A stretch of 12,971 nucleotides of DNA from Desulfobacteraceae bacterium UBA5623. GTDB lineage: Bacteria > Desulfobacterota > DSM-4660 > Desulfatiglandales > Desulfatiglandaceae. This document shows, piece by piece, positions 1 through 7,344 of this stretch. A model generated the notes under the pieces. The model was not told the DNA's origin, made no database searches, and saw nothing but the letters and a program-made list of their open reading frames with translations. Position 1 is the stretch's first letter. Each line of letters begins with the position of its first letter. The translations under genes and the position numbers were made by a program. The stretch spans positions 1,482-14,452 of the forward strand of contig DIKH01000398.1 of NCBI GenBank assembly GCA_002424495.1. The letters run 5' to 3'.

Positions 1-1302
1 CTGACGGACCTTCTGGGAGCTGATTGGAGACCTCTCAATCTTAACCTTTTTTGGTTCAGTCTTTCCAACAGGCTTTTCAGCCGGCATTTTTAGCGATCGA
101 GTCTCCTGTTCTTGACGGTTGTTCCGAAATGCACGAACATCTTTCTGGCGTTCTCTGATGACCTTTCGTTCCTTTTCGTTCAAACGTTGAAATCGAAACG
201 GGGTGTCCTTTTTTTGGGCCACTTCTGTCAACGGCGCCGCAATTGCGCGCTCCAAAGGCCGTGCTGTCGTCCCTCCCTTTCTTTGTATTTCCTGAAACTC
301 CACCAGTCTGCGCGGAGGTCTCATATCTCTGTTTTGGCGACGTTCCTGATACCTCCTTTCTAAATGGTTTTCCCATTTATGATCGTGCCGGTTTACCCAG
401 CGCGCATGGGCATAGATCGGATCATAACAGTGCCTTCTGGCATGGAGCGAAAACCATGGATATACCCCTCTGCTATAGTACTTGCGGGCATAATAGTCTC
501 CAAAATAATAATGGTGATAGCGGGGCCTCAAGAATAGATGATCATAAAACACATGCATATCTATCACAAAGGATGGCGTAAAAAAGAATGGAGGGGGTGG
601 GATAATCCAGCCAAAAGGGAAAAAAACCGGGGCAAACAAAACGCCCCTGCGAGTGATAACATAATCCCAGTACCCGCCGACAAATACAAAACCCATAGGT
701 GTCCACACATAATGGCTAGGGACCCAGACCCAGTCCGGCTGCATGGCTGCCCAGTAACCCGGACGCCACATATAACGCCCAGTGCTCCATAGCCAACAAC
801 CGGGAATCCAGGTGTGGTCAGGCGAGGGTGCATTGCTATTCGGTCCCACTTCCACCGATTCAGGAGGCTCAGGCAGGTATTCGGCTTCGTTTGCATTAAC
901 GGTTAACCAGTAGCCGGAAACCCACTGATATCCTGTGTCGGTTTCGTTCCAATATCCGGGGATCCATTGCCGGCCAGGGGGAGAAACTCGCCAGACCCCA
1001 CTAATCCAGATAAAACCGTCCCTGTCATCGTCCCAGGCCCAGTAACCGGGGATCCATTGAACATCACCTTCAGGTTTCTCGTCAGGCGGCAATTCCTCGA
1101 TTGCGGAGGGCGGCGCCTTAGGGACCACAATGCCTGGCTCAGGATCAAACGAGGCTGTTTCAGCAAATGCCTCATGTACTGGTCCGGCAGTAAGCACATC
1201 CGGTTCCTGAGCGCCGATGACCGAACTCGCGCTGAATCCCATTCCGATTGTCGCCAGGACGGTAACCATAAAAAAGTTTAGAACACGATGCAGCGTTATC
1301 AT
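1..1302 (-). CDS. Secreted YXWGXW-repeat protein (partial, C-terminus beyond window)
   Basis: An open frame of 434 codons runs leftward from ATG at 1302 off the window edge with no stop, so the C-terminus is missing. The start is supported by an AGGAG box 6 nt upstream. Residues 1-31 form a Sec signal peptide: a short basic N-terminus, a hydrophobic stretch (about 9-27), then a likely cut after VIGA before QEPDV. Residues 83-212 hold about seven W-x-x-G-x-W-like repeats, such as WIPGYW (83-88 and 113-118), WVSGYW (127-132), WIPGCW (165-170) and WRPGYW (179-184), the signature of the YXWGXW/WXXGXW repeat family. A region rich in Pro, Phe, His and Tyr follows (about 224-300), then a long basic, charged tail (300-434). 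The family has no firm biochemical role; a periplasmic or surface location is inferred. It is host DNA flanking the mobile element. Confidence 0.88.
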   Translation of the reverse strand, partial: MITLHRVLNFFMVTVLATIGMGFSASSVIGAQEPDVLTAGPVHEAFAETASFDPEPGIVVPKAPPSAIEELPPDEKPEGDVQWIPGYWAWDDDRDGFIWISGVWRVSPPGRQWIPGYWNETDTGYQWVSGYWLTVNANEAEYLPEPPESVEVGPNSNAPSPDHTWIPGCWLWSTGRYMWRPGYWAAMQPDWVWVPSHYVWTPMGFVFVGGYWDYVITRRGVLFAPVFFPFGWIIPPPPFFFTPSFVIDMHVFYDHLFLRPRYHHYYFGDYYARKYYSRGVYPWFSLHARRHCYDPIYAHARWVNRHDHKWENHLERRYQERRQNRDMRPPRRLVEFQEIQRKGGTTARPLERAIAAPLTEVAQKKDTPFRFQRLNEKERKVIRERQKDVRAFRNNRQEQETRSLKMPAEKPVGKTEPKKVKIERSPISSQKVRQ

Positions 1303-1622
1303 CTTTTTCTCCTTTATCTTTAATTAGTTATCAAAAAAACATCACATCCGTTAACTCATTTCAAAGAAGTCAGGGTTGGTTTATGTGGCTCATTTTCAAT
1401 CGTATTAAGATAATGATTTTTTTGGGAGCCCAATTGCTTAGACGCAAATCAACCTGCTTTAGTTTACATCAGCCTGACTGGGAAGCTGCATAAGTGAATG
1501 ACTCTACAGTGCTGCTTTAAGTGAATACGATCAGGCCGGCAAAAAGTAAAAGAACAAACATTAAGCAAAATGTCAAATCCCCTCTTCTTCTCTAAACCCC
1601 TCAGTGGGATTCTTCTCTGAGA
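1303..1622. other. Intergenic region, no gene recognised
   Basis: This stretch lies upstream of the leftward YXWGXW gene and is AT-rich. All frames are broken by frequent stops, and I see no RNA gene or repeat. It must hold the promoter of the YXWGXW gene on the minus strand, but no convincing -35/-10 pair stands out. It may be non-coding DNA of an older integrated element, as the integrase remnant begins at its right edge. Confidence 0.6.
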
Positions 1623-1805
1623 ATGCGGTCAACCTCGGTAAGAATTCATCAATATTGTCCTCTTGCCATTAATGAGCCATACAGGCATAGCGATCTTAAG
1701 ATAACCCTCAAAAGAACTGGGGTTCATATCATAGCATTCCATGATATCCTAGCCACAACGAAAAACCTTTTTACTCTGTACTGTCATAATTAAGCCTCGT
1801 TATTA
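1623..1805 (+). pseudogene. Tyrosine-recombinase (integrase) remnant, left fragment
   Basis: The frame starting at ATG 1623 reads through a segment resembling the region before the H-x-x-R box of phage integrases: K-R-T-G-V-H-I-I-A-F-H-D-I at 1710-1748, compare family sequences such as KRAGL..IRFHDLRHT. The following RHT is missing, an in-frame TAA lies at 1791-1793, and the frame then ends with A-S-L-L (1794-1805) exactly at the element boundary. The same frame continues as IDQGDH at 11927 on the far side of the Mu-like element. The A-S-L-L junction is convincing. The FHDI part is weaker because about 11 extra codons separate it from ASLL. The gene was probably already non-functional when the element inserted. 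Confidence 0.45.
1801..1805 (+). repeat. Target-site duplication, left copy (TATTA)
   Basis: TATTA lies directly outside the left terminus (TGTAGGGGGG...) and is repeated at 11922-11926 directly outside the right terminus. Five bases is the duplication length of Mu-family transposition. Confidence 0.88.
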
Positions 1806-1814
1806 TGTAGGGGG

Positions 1815-1833
1815 GCATATGGTATAAGAAATT
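1815..1833 (+). repeat. Transposase-binding site L1
   Basis: GCATATGGTATAAGAAATT matches the site consensus GCAAATGGWATWAGAAATT at 18 of 19 positions. It begins at the 10th base from the left terminus, the same offset as R1 at the right end. Confidence 0.8.
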
Positions 1834-1908
1834 GATTTTATTGGGGGCCAATATCCTTTTCATAAACAAATAGGATACTTATCCGATACTTTTTGTGGTA
1901 TTTTTATT

Positions 1909-1927
1909 TCTAATGGTGAAAGAAATT
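1909..1927 (+). repeat. Transposase-binding site L2 (degenerate)
   Basis: TCTAATGGTGAAAGAAATT matches the 19-bp consensus at 15 positions, in the same orientation as L1 and L3. It lies 94 bp from L1 and 43 bp from L3, an uneven spacing like that of Mu attL. Confidence 0.65.
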
Positions 1928-1951
1928 TTTGGTGTTTTTGGGCTATTTCTT

Positions 1952-1970
1952 TCAAATGGAATAAGAAATT
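1952..1970 (+). repeat. Transposase-binding site L3
   Basis: TCAAATGGAATAAGAAATT matches the consensus at 18 of 19 positions and lies in direct orientation with L1 and L2. Confidence 0.8.
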
Positions 1971-2323
1971 TGGATTTCCCTTGCGTGGCTATTAACCTTT
2001 TGAATAAAAACTAAATTTTGGTAAATAGGAAGGCTAAAATTGCCATTCTTAAGGTGGTTATCCTCCCATAAATACCCACCTTGATTCCCACCTTTGAAAA
2101 ATCATTATATTCTATTAAATAACAATGAGTTACATCTTAAATGGAAAAAGTTTAAAACCACCCTCACTATAGAAGCTATCATTAAGAAAAACACGGAAAT
2201 AAGACTTACATGTAAAGTTTACAGTCGGAGAGCTAAAGAAACGGCCGTCTTCACTTTTCTTGATATTTCTTTGAATAACTCCATATTTCTTGCAATAACT
2301 TCGTTTTCCGATCTTATTCAACC
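1971..2323. other. Left-end non-coding region with small repeats
   Basis: This AT-rich stretch lies between L3 and the 3' end of the repressor gene. Short open frames exist on both strands (2094-2327 plus, 2130-2330 minus), but they start without ribosome binding sites and resemble nothing known. The sequence CCCACCTT occurs twice as a direct repeat (2075-2082, 2087-2094), and AAGGTGG at 2051-2057 is its inverse, forming a 7-bp stem with CCACCTT at 2076-2082. The role is unknown. Confidence 0.5.
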
Positions 2324-2848
2324 CTAACACTTCACCCTGTTTTTGTTTTTCCGTCTTGCAGCCTTTGCCGCTTCTTTATAGATTAAAGGAGTTTCATTAA
2401 TAAGAAGAGCAGCTTGAAATTTTGCTATACTTTCGAACAACTCCCTCCGAATACCCTTTACTTCATCCATCCTAGCTTCGTCTATGGCCGCCGACCAATC
2501 CACCCTTGTGATGGAATTGGTGAGTTGGTCTATAATACGTGAACAGAGTTTTAGCTTATTAATCAGGCCTGCCGCCTTGATCTCACGAACTGCGTCCTCG
2601 TGCCTTTCTATTGTTTCGGCAGATAATTCAAATGAGTCCTTCTGCACAGGGCCATCATAATTTTTGAAATACTCTTCATTGATTCCAAAACGGGCGGAAA
2701 TTGATTTAATTAATTGCACAGAAGGGTTCTTCTTTCCCCTCTCAATAGCAGAAAGGTACTGGGGCGATATTCCAAGTTCAGAAGCAAACATTTCTTGAGT
2801 AAGGCCGAGGTCTTTCCTGAGCTGTTTTATTCTTTCGCCTGTGTTCAT
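2324..2848 (-). CDS. XRE-family phage-type repressor of the Mu-like element
   Basis: This 174-aa protein starts with an XRE/Cro-CI helix-turn-helix at about residues 5-58 (ERIKQLRKDLGLTQEMFASE...GISPQYLSAIERGKKNPS). The rest is helical and charged and probably mediates oligomerisation. There is no S24/LexA-type Ser-Lys peptidase domain, so RecA-dependent self-cleavage is not expected. It is transcribed leftward toward the element's left end and divergently from the early operon, the position of the c repressor in Mu and related phages. Its likely job is to shut off the early promoter at 2892-2920 by binding the palindromes at 2859-2877, which lie just upstream of its own start. No clear Shine-Dalgarno sequence precedes the ATG at 2848, so translation may be weak or leaderless. 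The repressor role is inferred from domain and location. Confidence 0.85.
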   Translation of the reverse strand: MNTGERIKQLRKDLGLTQEMFASELGISPQYLSAIERGKKNPSVQLIKSISARFGINEEYFKNYDGPVQKDSFELSAETIERHEDAVREIKAAGLINKLKLCSRIIDQLTNSITRVDWSAAIDEARMDEVKGIRRELFESIAKFQAALLINETPLIYKEAAKAARRKNKNRVKC

Positions 2849-2858
2849 CAGAGAAAAG

Positions 2859-2877
2859 TTAAACTTAGTTTAAGTTT
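2859..2877. promoter_or_regulatory. Probable repressor operators (overlapping palindromes)
   Basis: Two overlapping palindromes share this stretch: TTAAAC-TTA-GTTTAA (2859-2873) and AAACTTA-GTT-TAAGTTT (2861-2877). They lie between the divergent repressor and Ner-like genes, about 1.05 kb from the left terminus. In Mu the operators lie in the matching position and also serve as the transpositional enhancer; that second role is only inferred here. Confidence 0.6.
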
Positions 2878-2891
2878 TGTGTATTTTTTTC

Positions 2892-2920
2892 TTGCACTGA
2901 GAATTAGTATGTTATATAAA
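2892..2920 (+). promoter_or_regulatory. Early promoter (sigma-70 type)
   Basis: TTGCAC (2892-2897) and TATAAA (2915-2920) are separated by 17 bp, a near-ideal sigma-70 promoter. It points toward the Ner-like gene 45 bp downstream and sits beside the operator palindromes, so it should drive the transposition operon under repressor control. Confidence 0.7.
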
Positions 2921-2964
2921 ATACTCATACAAGAACTTCCCTTGATTAATTGTAGGAGGTCAAA

Positions 2965-3180
2965 ATGGTTTACATTAACGTCAAAAAAGCCAAGTTAGAC
3001 AAAGGGTTAACGGACAACGACCTTAAAAACCTTACTGGCTTTTCGCGAGTCCACTTGAATGCCGTCATTAATGGTCGACTTGATAGCATTCGTGTCAAAA
3101 AAAGTCTTTGTCTGGCGCTAAACAAGAGTTTTGATGAACTCTGGGAGCCAATTAAGGCCCAAGAAACTATTAGCTGTTAA
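2965..3180 (+). CDS. Small Cro/Ner-like DNA-binding regulator
   Basis: This 71-aa protein follows a strong GGAGG ribosome site (GTAGGAGGTCAAAATG). Most of its length fits one helix-turn-helix: LDKGLTDNDLKNLTGFSRVHLNAVINGRLDSIR (about residues 11-43), with the recognition helix around SRVHLNAVINGR. It is the first gene after the early promoter and divergent from the repressor, the position held by ner in Mu and cro in lambda. The inferred role is negative control of the early and repressor promoters at the start of transposition. Sequence similarity to Mu Ner itself is not obvious, so the name rests on size, fold and position. Confidence 0.75.
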   Translation: MVYINVKKAKLDKGLTDNDLKNLTGFSRVHLNAVINGRLDSIRVKKSLCLALNKSFDELWEPIKAQETISC

Positions 3181-3256
3181 GACATTCATATCAGGTTTTT
3201 ACAGGCATGTGAATTACAATTTTTGACTTTCTTTGTATTTCAAATGGGGTTGTCCA

Positions 3257-3700
3257 ATGGAGCTAAAAAAAGTCTTATATCGCACCGTTCACGGGAAGCG
3301 GATTTCAGTTGAACAAATTGCGGACTTAGTTGGCTGCAGCGCCTCTCTTCTTTATCGCACATCAAACCCTAACGATATAACGGCTCGATTTCCTTTGGAA
3401 AAATTGCTGGCGCTTATGTTTGCGGTTAAGGATTTTTCTATACTAAAACACTTGGCTGCACGGGCTGGCTTTATTTTATATCAGTTGCCAGGGCGGGTGA
3501 AATACAACAAAACGCAAGATCTCAATAAATTCCAGATGTTATTTTCCAGCACCTTTCAGGCTATCCTCGATTTCAAAAATAATAAAATCGAGAAAGAAGA
3601 ATGCCTGGATAAAATCGATCGGCTCTTGACCAGCACAATTGAAGTGCGAAAAAGCGTCGAAACTAGCCAACAATTGAGCTTTGATTTTAAAGACCTATGA
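3257..3700 (+). CDS. Phage regulatory protein CII-like (CP76 family)
   Basis: This 147-aa protein resembles the phage regulatory CII/CP76 family. An N-terminal region (TVHGKRISVEQIADLVGCSASLLYRTSNPN, about residues 9-38) is followed by a helical segment ending in HLAARAGFILYQLPG (about 62-76), the same pattern as the family's 'ALA...G....LP' ending. The rest (80-147) is charged and helical. The frame is open upstream to a TTG at 3233, but ATG 3257 is preferred because the family similarity starts there and a GGGG stretch lies 8 nt upstream. Its stop overlaps the transposase start (ATGA), indicating translational coupling. In P2-like phages such proteins act in the lysis-lysogeny choice; a regulatory role is inferred here. 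Confidence 0.7.
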   Translation: MELKKVLYRTVHGKRISVEQIADLVGCSASLLYRTSNPNDITARFPLEKLLALMFAVKDFSILKHLAARAGFILYQLPGRVKYNKTQDLNKFQMLFSSTFQAILDFKNNKIEKEECLDKIDRLLTSTIEVRKSVETSQQLSFDFKDL

Positions 3701-5778
3701 ACAAGTTAAACGCTGAGGCAACTGTGACCATTGGCGAGCTCGCCAGAATTCGCGGTACAAGTTCAGAAGCCACAAGACGGTGGGTAGTCGCTAGCAATTT
3801 GCCGCGAAAGCGCCGCGGTCGGGATCTCCACATTCCAGTCAAAAACCTACCTGTCGAAGAAAGAATTAAAGTGATTCAGGATCGGGGATCTTTGTATGAT
3901 AAAGCATTACTTCTGCCTAAAAATGACATCAATTTGACTCAAGCCAAAGCGCTTTGCCAAGCCTGGGATTCTGCGACAGGATGGAATAGACAGAAGGCTG
4001 AGGCTCGTGGTGAGCTCGTCAATGCCTTTGAACGATTTGTGCGTGGGTTCGATCTATCCATTGAGGAATGCAAGGAAACTTTTATCGGGCAATATAGCGC
4101 TGGAAATATGAATTTGGGTGTCTCAGAAAAAACTTTTGAGATTATTCCTAACGTAAGCCGTTCATCACTTGATTTATGGCGCCGTCAACATAGGGAACTC
4201 GGCCTGGCTGGGCTTTTGGAATCCGAGGTTCGGGGGAAACCGCGATGTAGGATTACAGCGGATATTGAAGCTTTTATTCTCGGAATCATCGCCAAAACTC
4301 CTCATACACGCGCGGTTCGAGTCTACGAATACATTGTCAATAAATTTAGTAAGCCTGGCGTAACTCTTCCGTCCGAGGCAACCGTAAGGAGATTTATCAA
4401 GCGTTGGAAAAAGAAAAATGCCGGGGTCTATACCTATTTAAAAAATCCCGACAAATTTCGGAGCGAATACCAGGCGGCCTTCGGCGACCTCGGGGCAAAA
4501 GCTTGTCACTTTCTTCATTTTGTTGAGCTCGACAACACCATTGCAGACGTTCAATGCGTGGATGGGAAGCGTTATACCCTGGTTGTCGCGATTGATATAT
4601 TTTCTCGGAAAGTTAAGGTCCTTGTTGTACCAACCGGGAAAAGTCTGGCAATCGCTGCAATGCTTCGATGGATTCTAGACAACTGGGGGGTTCCCGACTT
4701 TATCATTGTCGATAATGGTCAGGATTTCGTCAGTAAAAATATTGAGGTTGTTTGTACGGCATTAAACATCGAAAGAATTATTTTACCCCCATTTTGCCCG
4801 GAAAAGAAAGGCTTCGTCGAAAGATTTATTGAGACTCTGTCTTACGGACTATTCGAAGAATTGGCTGGATATGTGGGTCATAATATCGCCCAAAGAAAGG
4901 ATATTGAGGCCAGGCGGTCTTTCGCACAAAGGATGTTAAAGAATGGGGAAGTCATTGAGTTCCGAATGGCGATGGACGAACTACAGCGAACAATCGACAT
5001 TTGGGTGGAGAAAATCTATCACCAAAGGATTCATCGTGGTATTGGCAAAACCCCTGAAGTACGGTCTGCCGAGAGTCCTGTGCCAGTTCGGAAAATCATG
5101 GATGAAAGGGTCTTGGATGTCCTTCTTGCTCCTGCCGGAAAGGCGGTTGTGGGGAAAAAGGGAATACAGTTTAAAAATGGCATTTACGTCGGCGTCGAGC
5201 TTGTGGACTATATTCGGCAAAGAGTCCAGCTTCGACAGGATCTTGCAGATGCCGGGAAGATTTATGTTTTTGAATTGACGGGTAAATTTATTTGTGTCGC
5301 TAAAGATTCCGCCCTTGAAGGTCTTTCCGTTGAGGAAGTGGTTACGGCACAGAACCGGCAAAGAAAAAGTTGTCGTGAACAGGCTAAGGCATTAAAAAAG
5401 CTTGCTAAATCAGTTGAAAATCCAATGCTAGAACTTTTGGAAAACAAGAGTAGAGCATCTGGTCAGGTTTTAGCTTTTCATCGGACCGAAGTTTTCGAAA
5501 CTGAAGCCGTCAGTGAGGCATCAAAGGCTTTCATAAATGATGGGTCATTAAGTACATTTCAGCCCGAGGAACATGAGTTGCCAGTAAAGATTGTGCCATT
5601 TAGGGGAAATTCGTTCATCCCTGTTTTTGAAGCCGATTTCGACAAGTATATATGGTTATTAAAAGAGCAGAGAAGCAGGGAGCTTACAGATCGGGAAAAA
5701 GGATTTATTGAAGGGTTCGAGGCCTCAGATGACTATTTTCGTTGGCAATCTCTTTATATAAGTCAGGAGCAGATATGA
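3697..5778 (+). CDS. Mu-like DDE transposase (MuA-type)
   Basis: This 693-aa protein is close to MuA in length (663 aa). Residues 10-55 form a Mu-type N-terminal winged helix (TIGELARIRGTSSEATRRWV...PVKNLP). Residues about 65-240 hold further helical DNA-binding domains that should read the end sites. The RNase H-like catalytic core (about 270-395) has D279 (VELDN), D339 (IIVDN) and E375 (GFVERF). The second D and the E are separated by 35 residues, the retroviral/TnsB spacing, shorter than the 55 in MuA. A Mu-transposase C-terminal beta-barrel follows (about 460-540), then a charged tail that may contact the ATPase. It starts with ATGA overlap on the upstream gene and ends with ATGA overlap on the ATPase gene. 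It should cut and join the element's ends with 5-bp target staggering, as the TATTA duplication shows. Confidence 0.95.
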   Translation: MNKLNAEATVTIGELARIRGTSSEATRRWVVASNLPRKRRGRDLHIPVKNLPVEERIKVIQDRGSLYDKALLLPKNDINLTQAKALCQAWDSATGWNRQKAEARGELVNAFERFVRGFDLSIEECKETFIGQYSAGNMNLGVSEKTFEIIPNVSRSSLDLWRRQHRELGLAGLLESEVRGKPRCRITADIEAFILGIIAKTPHTRAVRVYEYIVNKFSKPGVTLPSEATVRRFIKRWKKKNAGVYTYLKNPDKFRSEYQAAFGDLGAKACHFLHFVELDNTIADVQCVDGKRYTLVVAIDIFSRKVKVLVVPTGKSLAIAAMLRWILDNWGVPDFIIVDNGQDFVSKNIEVVCTALNIERIILPPFCPEKKGFVERFIETLSYGLFEELAGYVGHNIAQRKDIEARRSFAQRMLKNGEVIEFRMAMDELQRTIDIWVEKIYHQRIHRGIGKTPEVRSAESPVPVRKIMDERVLDVLLAPAGKAVVGKKGIQFKNGIYVGVELVDYIRQRVQLRQDLADAGKIYVFELTGKFICVAKDSALEGLSVEEVVTAQNRQRKSCREQAKALKKLAKSVENPMLELLENKSRASGQVLAFHRTEVFETEAVSEASKAFINDGSLSTFQPEEHELPVKIVPFRGNSFIPVFEADFDKYIWLLKEQRSRELTDREKGFIEGFEASDDYFRWQSLYISQEQI

Positions 5779-6488
5779 AAAATATTTTCGCCATGACGTC
5801 AAATGCAGAACTGTTTTTTTCACTGGCAACGGCCCTAGAACGGCGTGAGAAACGGGTTCCGGGGCTCGGACTTGTTTTCGGTGAGCCTGGGCTCGGGAAA
5901 ACCCGGACGGCGAGTTATTATGTTGACCGGCTTGCTCGAACGGTTGATCGAGACCAAAAGCCTATATTTATCCGCGCCCTTGCGAACGATACGCCGAGAT
6001 CTTTCCTGGAAACAATGGTGGCAGAACTGGGGCAGGAGCCGCTTTTCAGAACGACAGACCTTTACCGACAGGCGGAAAATGCATTCAGGGAAACACCACG
6101 CCTTTTAATAGTAGACGAAATTGATAGACTTGCAAGCAACTGGAAGGCCATTGAGACACTTCGCGACCTAACAGATCAAACCGGCATTCCTATTTTGATG
6201 ATTGGGATGGGTGAAAGCGAAAGAAAATTAGCTCGTTTCAGGCATCTTTACTATCGGATGAAAGCTCATATTTTGCGATTTGCACCACTCGGGGAAGCAG
6301 ACATTCGTCGATTTGTCGACCAGGTTGCGGAGGTATCTCTTGATGACTCGGCAGTTGGTGTTATCTGTGAGAAAAGTGGGGGCCGGATCGGTGAGATCAT
6401 TCCTGAGATCGTTAAGGCGGAGAAAATCGGTAAGGCAAATGATCTCAAGACCATAAAAGGCAACCACCTCCTGCGGAGTGCAGCATAA
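5775..6488 (+). CDS. MuB-like AAA+ ATPase, target-DNA selector
   Basis: This 237-aa protein starts at ATG 5775, preceded by CAGGAG and overlapping the transposase stop. It has a Walker A motif (GEPGLGKT, residues 36-43), Walker B (LLIVDE, 110-115) and a sensor-1-like stretch (IPILMIGMGES, about 145-155), then a helical lid. The family (MuB, TnsC, TniB) forms ATP-dependent filaments on target DNA, stimulates the transposase and gives target immunity. MuB itself is larger (312 aa) and has an N-terminal helix-turn-helix; this protein lacks that domain and begins almost directly with the ATPase fold, as in many Mu-like prophages of deltaproteobacteria. The tight coupling to the transposase supports a shared complex. 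Confidence 0.92.
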   Translation: MKNIFAMTSNAELFFSLATALERREKRVPGLGLVFGEPGLGKTRTASYYVDRLARTVDRDQKPIFIRALANDTPRSFLETMVAELGQEPLFRTTDLYRQAENAFRETPRLLIVDEIDRLASNWKAIETLRDLTDQTGIPILMIGMGESERKLARFRHLYYRMKAHILRFAPLGEADIRRFVDQVAEVSLDDSAVGVICEKSGGRIGEIIPEIVKAEKIGKANDLKTIKGNHLLRSAA

Positions 6489-6991
6489 TGACCTTTGCGG
6501 AACGAATGCGTAACGCCGCGAACATCTTAAAGGAGTTTAACACTGCCGAACTTGCAGAGGCTGTAAAGGTGCAAACATATAAGGAGAAGCGGACAATACG
6601 AAACAGCCTTCGGGATTTTGTGAAGCGGGGGGAGTTTGAGCGGGTTTCAACAGGGCGTTATCGGTATGTTGGCCTGAGACAACCAACGACCTTGAGAGAA
6701 CGGCTGTGGGACATAGCAAGGCGCATGATGCGATTTAGCCTGGATGATTTGGAGCAAATCACTGAGGCAAAACGTGAATCTATTAGGGAGTTTAGTTCTT
6801 GGCTTGTTCGCGAGGGTTATGCTGAACGGGTAAGACCTGGACATTTCAAGGTCATCAAACGAATGGGGCCGTCTACTCCTAAAGACAGCAAGAAGATTGA
6901 CAGGCTTCGTGGATGGCGGGCTCAACTTAAAAAAATTGAGACAATGGCCAGGGAATTGGCCGACGAGATAGGCGGACAGAATGATGATTAA
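6488..6991 (+). CDS. Tandem winged-helix DNA-binding protein of the transposition operon
   Basis: This 167-aa protein starts one base inside the ATPase stop (TAATG) with GGAG upstream. It appears to contain two similar winged-helix modules. The first (about residues 1-62) has helix-turn-helix and wing ending GEFERVSTGRYRYV; the second (about 70-125) ends EGYAERVRPGHFKVI. Both share the pattern 'G-(E/Y)-(F/A)-E-R-V-..G-.-(Y/F)'. A basic helical tail follows. It is the last gene of the early operon, a place where Mu-like phages keep accessory and host-interaction genes. DNA binding is supported by the fold pattern; the target, perhaps the element's own ends or promoters, is unknown. Confidence 0.7.
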   Translation: MTFAERMRNAANILKEFNTAELAEAVKVQTYKEKRTIRNSLRDFVKRGEFERVSTGRYRYVGLRQPTTLRERLWDIARRMMRFSLDDLEQITEAKRESIREFSSWLVREGYAERVRPGHFKVIKRMGPSTPKDSKKIDRLRGWRAQLKKIETMARELADEIGGQNDD

Positions 6992-7012
6992 TTTTGTTTT
7001 CGCTCAATCGAA

Positions 7013-7243
7013 TTATGTGTGAGACGGGGGCTTAGGGATGCACCTGCACGTTTCATTGACCTCAATGAGAGTCAATAAATTCTTACGGATGGAAGGATCG
7101 GTGATGCCATCCAGCTTGGCCCGGGCCTCCTCAAATCTGTCAGAGGGGAGCAGGGCAATAATTTCATTGGCCCTTTTAGCATTGCCTTCGGGATCCGGTG
7201 CTCCGGCCTTGCGGGCGAGATCTATGGAGAGTTGATCGTACAT
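7013..7243 (-). CDS. Small conserved protein, paralogue A (unknown function)
   Basis: This 76-aa protein is about 75% identical (54 of 72 aligned positions) to the product of 10558-10797. The ATG at 7243 is chosen because both paralogues begin MYDQ and the DNA around that codon is conserved; a TTG at 7279 would extend the frame without support. A block of 25 residues starting ARKAGAPDPEGNAKRANEII is identical in the two. The C-terminus carries the shared motif ETCRCIP, with two cysteines two apart. The predicted structure is mostly helical; no signal peptide or membrane segment is seen. It is leftward, tail-to-tail with the early operon (21-bp gap). No Shine-Dalgarno sequence is evident. Function unknown. 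Confidence 0.75.
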   Translation of the reverse strand: MYDQLSIDLARKAGAPDPEGNAKRANEIIALLPSDRFEEARAKLDGITDPSIRKNLLTLIEVNETCRCIPKPPSHT

Positions 7244-7280
7244 GAAAGATTTTATATCGCGTTTTTGGGAATCTATCAAG

Positions 7281-7309
7281 TTGGAATTTATGGTTTGGGA
7301 AAGAATATT
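7281..7309 (+). promoter_or_regulatory. Possible promoter of the gemA block
   Basis: TTGGAA (7281-7286) and AATATT (7304-7309) are 17 bp apart, 36 bp upstream of the gemA start. Because a leftward gene separates gemA from the early operon, a separate promoter here is likely. The match to sigma-70 consensus is only moderate. Confidence 0.35.
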
Positions 7310-7344
7310 AATCCGTTCGTAACGATCTCAAAGGTGAGCCCGAC

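Noticed and set aside
112..1281. Several 80-110-codon frames on both strands across the first 1.3 kb
   Set aside because: They are shadows of the continuous minus-strand YXWGXW frame, which has a signal peptide, a ribosome site and clear repeats.
2094..2330. Small genes on either strand downstream of the repressor
   Set aside because: No ribosome binding site, AT-rich composition and overlapping frames on both strands; nothing resembles a known protein.
2324..3180. Toxin-antitoxin pair (divergent small HTH genes)
   Set aside because: The two HTH proteins are divergent and separated by operators and promoter, as in a repressor/Ner switch; neither resembles a toxin.
3697..6488. Tn7-, Tn552- or Tn5053-type transposon (TnsB/TniA plus TnsC/TniB pair)
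   Set aside because: The D-D-35-E spacing and small ATPase would fit, but the Mu-type N-terminal winged helix, phage-type repressor/Ner/CII control block, GemA and gpI-like protease point to the Mu-like phage lineage; no TnsA, TnsD/TniQ or resolvase is seen.
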